Source: JBLRWS01 sp047921075
Lineage (GTDB): Bacteria > Bacteroidota > Rhodothermia > Balneolales > Balneolaceae
Direction of reading: 5' to 3'
Length of the DNA stretch: 47,255 nt
Assembly (NCBI GenBank): GCA_047921075.1
Contig: JBLRWS010000011.1
Coordinates: 1-47,255, forward strand
Part shown: positions 46,308 through 47,255 of the stretch, piece by piece
Layout of the letters: every line of letters begins with the position of its first letter
How positions within the stretch are numbered: the first letter of the stretch is position 1
Program-made: the position numbers and the translations under genes
Notes under the pieces: model-generated
Databases searched by the model: none
Told to the model about the DNA's origin: nothing
Seen by the model: the letters and a program-made list of their open reading frames with translations, nothing else

Positions 46308-47247
46308 ATGGGGTTGAGAGCGCTTCGGTTTCTATCCAGCCGAGCAGATCGGCATAGACCTGCTCCCGGTTCACTTCGTTCAGCAGCTCGTGGCGAGCTT
46401 TGGGGTAGAGCTTCAGGTCAACCTTCTTTACACCGCTGCTGCGTAGTTTGTCAGCCAGCTTTTGAACGCCCCGGCCCATCATACCCACCGGATCTTCAGA
46501 GCCTGATATAAGCAGGATTGGGATATCGGAATGGGGGCCGGAAAACGGAGAATGCCGGTGCAATTGTTTGAGGCCGCGGAAAAAATCGTGAAAAAATGAG
46601 GTGCTCATGACCATTCCCGATTTGGGGTCGTTGATGTAGGCATCCACAGTGTCGGGGTCTCGGCTCAGCCAATCCTTGTCGGTACGATTGGGCTTGAACG
46701 TGCGGTTGTAAGGCCCAAATGTGATGTCGCGAATCAGTTTACTTGGGTGATCGTCTCCCTGAATGATTCTCTGAAATTTTGCCAGTAGAACGCCGATTGT
46801 AAGAGCTGCCGGGGGCGGACCGTTGCTGCCGGAGTAGATGATGGCGGCCGGCCGATCGCCTGAACGTTGCATATATCGCTGCACAACAAACGAACCCATA
46901 CTGTGGGCAAAGACGATGCGCGGCAGATCGGGGTCTGTTTCAGTCAAGTGCTTTGTTACCGTTTCGACGTCCTGCACATGAAGAGAGAATGCGTTTCCTT
47001 CCGCAATGTAGCCGAGCGATTCGGGATCGGTATTTCCATGGCCGCGCTGGTCGTGTGCAACCACGTCAAATCCGTGAGCCGCCAGAAAGGATGCAAACGC
47101 ACCGTATCGCAAGCTGTGCTCCGCCATGCCGTGCACGATCTGTACAAGCCCGGCAGGATTTTGGGACGGGGAACGCCACCGGTAAGCGGCAAGAGATTTG
47201 CCGTCCTGAGCGGTGACAGTAAATGAATCGGGGGCAATAGGGGTCAT
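46306..47247 (-). CDS. Alpha/beta hydrolase, monoacylglycerol lipase/lysophospholipase-like (serine aminopeptidase S33 fold)
   Basis: The 313-residue protein has the fold marks QIVHGMAEHSLRYGAFASFL, VVAHDQRGHGNTD, the nucleophile elbow FAHSMGSFV (Ser), the acid in LISGSEDPVG and the catalytic His in YPKARHELLNE. There is no signal peptide, so it is cytosolic. The nearest described members cleave monoglycerides or lysophospholipids; the true ester is not known. The elbow reads AHSMG rather than GHSMG, a common variation. It begins close to the right edge, with only eight bases beyond the start, so its upstream context is unseen. Confidence 0.9.
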   Translation of the reverse strand: MTPIAPDSFTVTAQDGKSLAAYRWRSPSQNPAGLVQIVHGMAEHSLRYGAFASFLAAHGFDVVAHDQRGHGNTDPESLGYIAEGNAFSLHVQDVETVTKHLTETDPDLPRIVFAHSMGSFVVQRYMQRSGDRPAAIIYSGSNGPPPAALTIGVLLAKFQRIIQGDDHPSKLIRDITFGPYNRTFKPNRTDKDWLSRDPDTVDAYINDPKSGMVMSTSFFHDFFRGLKQLHRHSPFSGPHSDIPILLISGSEDPVGMMGRGVQKLADKLRSSGVKKVDLKLYPKARHELLNEVNREQVYADLLGWIETEALSTP

Positions 47248-47255
47248 GGTGTATG

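Overview
The window looks like ordinary chromosome from a Gram-negative marine or halophilic bacterium of the Balneolota/Rhodothermota (Bacteroidota-related) type. This placement is inferred from gene content, not from a marker-gene search. Supporting signs are type IX-style C-terminal sorting domains with a YPNPFNP motif, a PorV/PorQ-family outer-membrane protein, a TonB-dependent receptor with a carboxypeptidase-like N-terminal domain, Bat aerotolerance genes, bacillithiol (bshA) and ergothioneine (egtB, egtD) genes, and TAnnTTTG-like promoter elements. I see no rRNA, tRNA, CRISPR array, transposase or phage gene. One run of 100 N (15975-16074) is an assembly gap inside a coding region.

Left edge (1-1079): the 3'-truncated carA gene on the minus strand, preceded by a terminator-like hairpin that could act as an attenuator.

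1374-21281: a two-armed gene block that I interpret as a beta-glucan (laminarin-like) utilisation locus. The minus arm reads GDSL/TPR protein, LacI regulator, GH3 beta-glucosidase, GH16 endo-glucanase with sorting domain. The plus arm reads a 1254-residue multi-domain carbohydrate-binding surface protein with sorting domain, a TonB-dependent receptor, a 1095-residue secreted protein with a sorting-like tail, a PorV-like protein, and a parvulin-type lipoprotein. The arms diverge at 8454-8589, where palindromes resembling one next to lacI are present. There is no SusD. The plus arm seems to carry its own secretion-shuttle and chaperone candidates, which makes this the most unusual part of the window.

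21305-32853: an AbgT transporter and a small membrane protein; the ergothioneine pair egtB-egtD; a flavodoxin-like oxidoreductase; an OsmC protein; an Rrf2 regulator overlapping hemN; an alkaline-phosphatase-superfamily enzyme with a beta-barrel-like tail; a small membrane protein; and a sugar-porter MFS transporter. 32937-36950: a minus-strand yebC-batC-batD-batE group without batA/batB.

37136-47247: bshA, lhgO, a TlpA-like thioredoxin lipoprotein, ahcY, a tandem amidohydrolase pair in which one half and the partner protein have lost the HxH metal motif, and an alpha/beta hydrolase at the right edge. Several of these genes concern thiol and redox chemistry (EgtB/EgtD, BshA, OsmC, TlpA, Rrf2/HemN), and AhcY would recycle the S-adenosylhomocysteine that EgtD makes.
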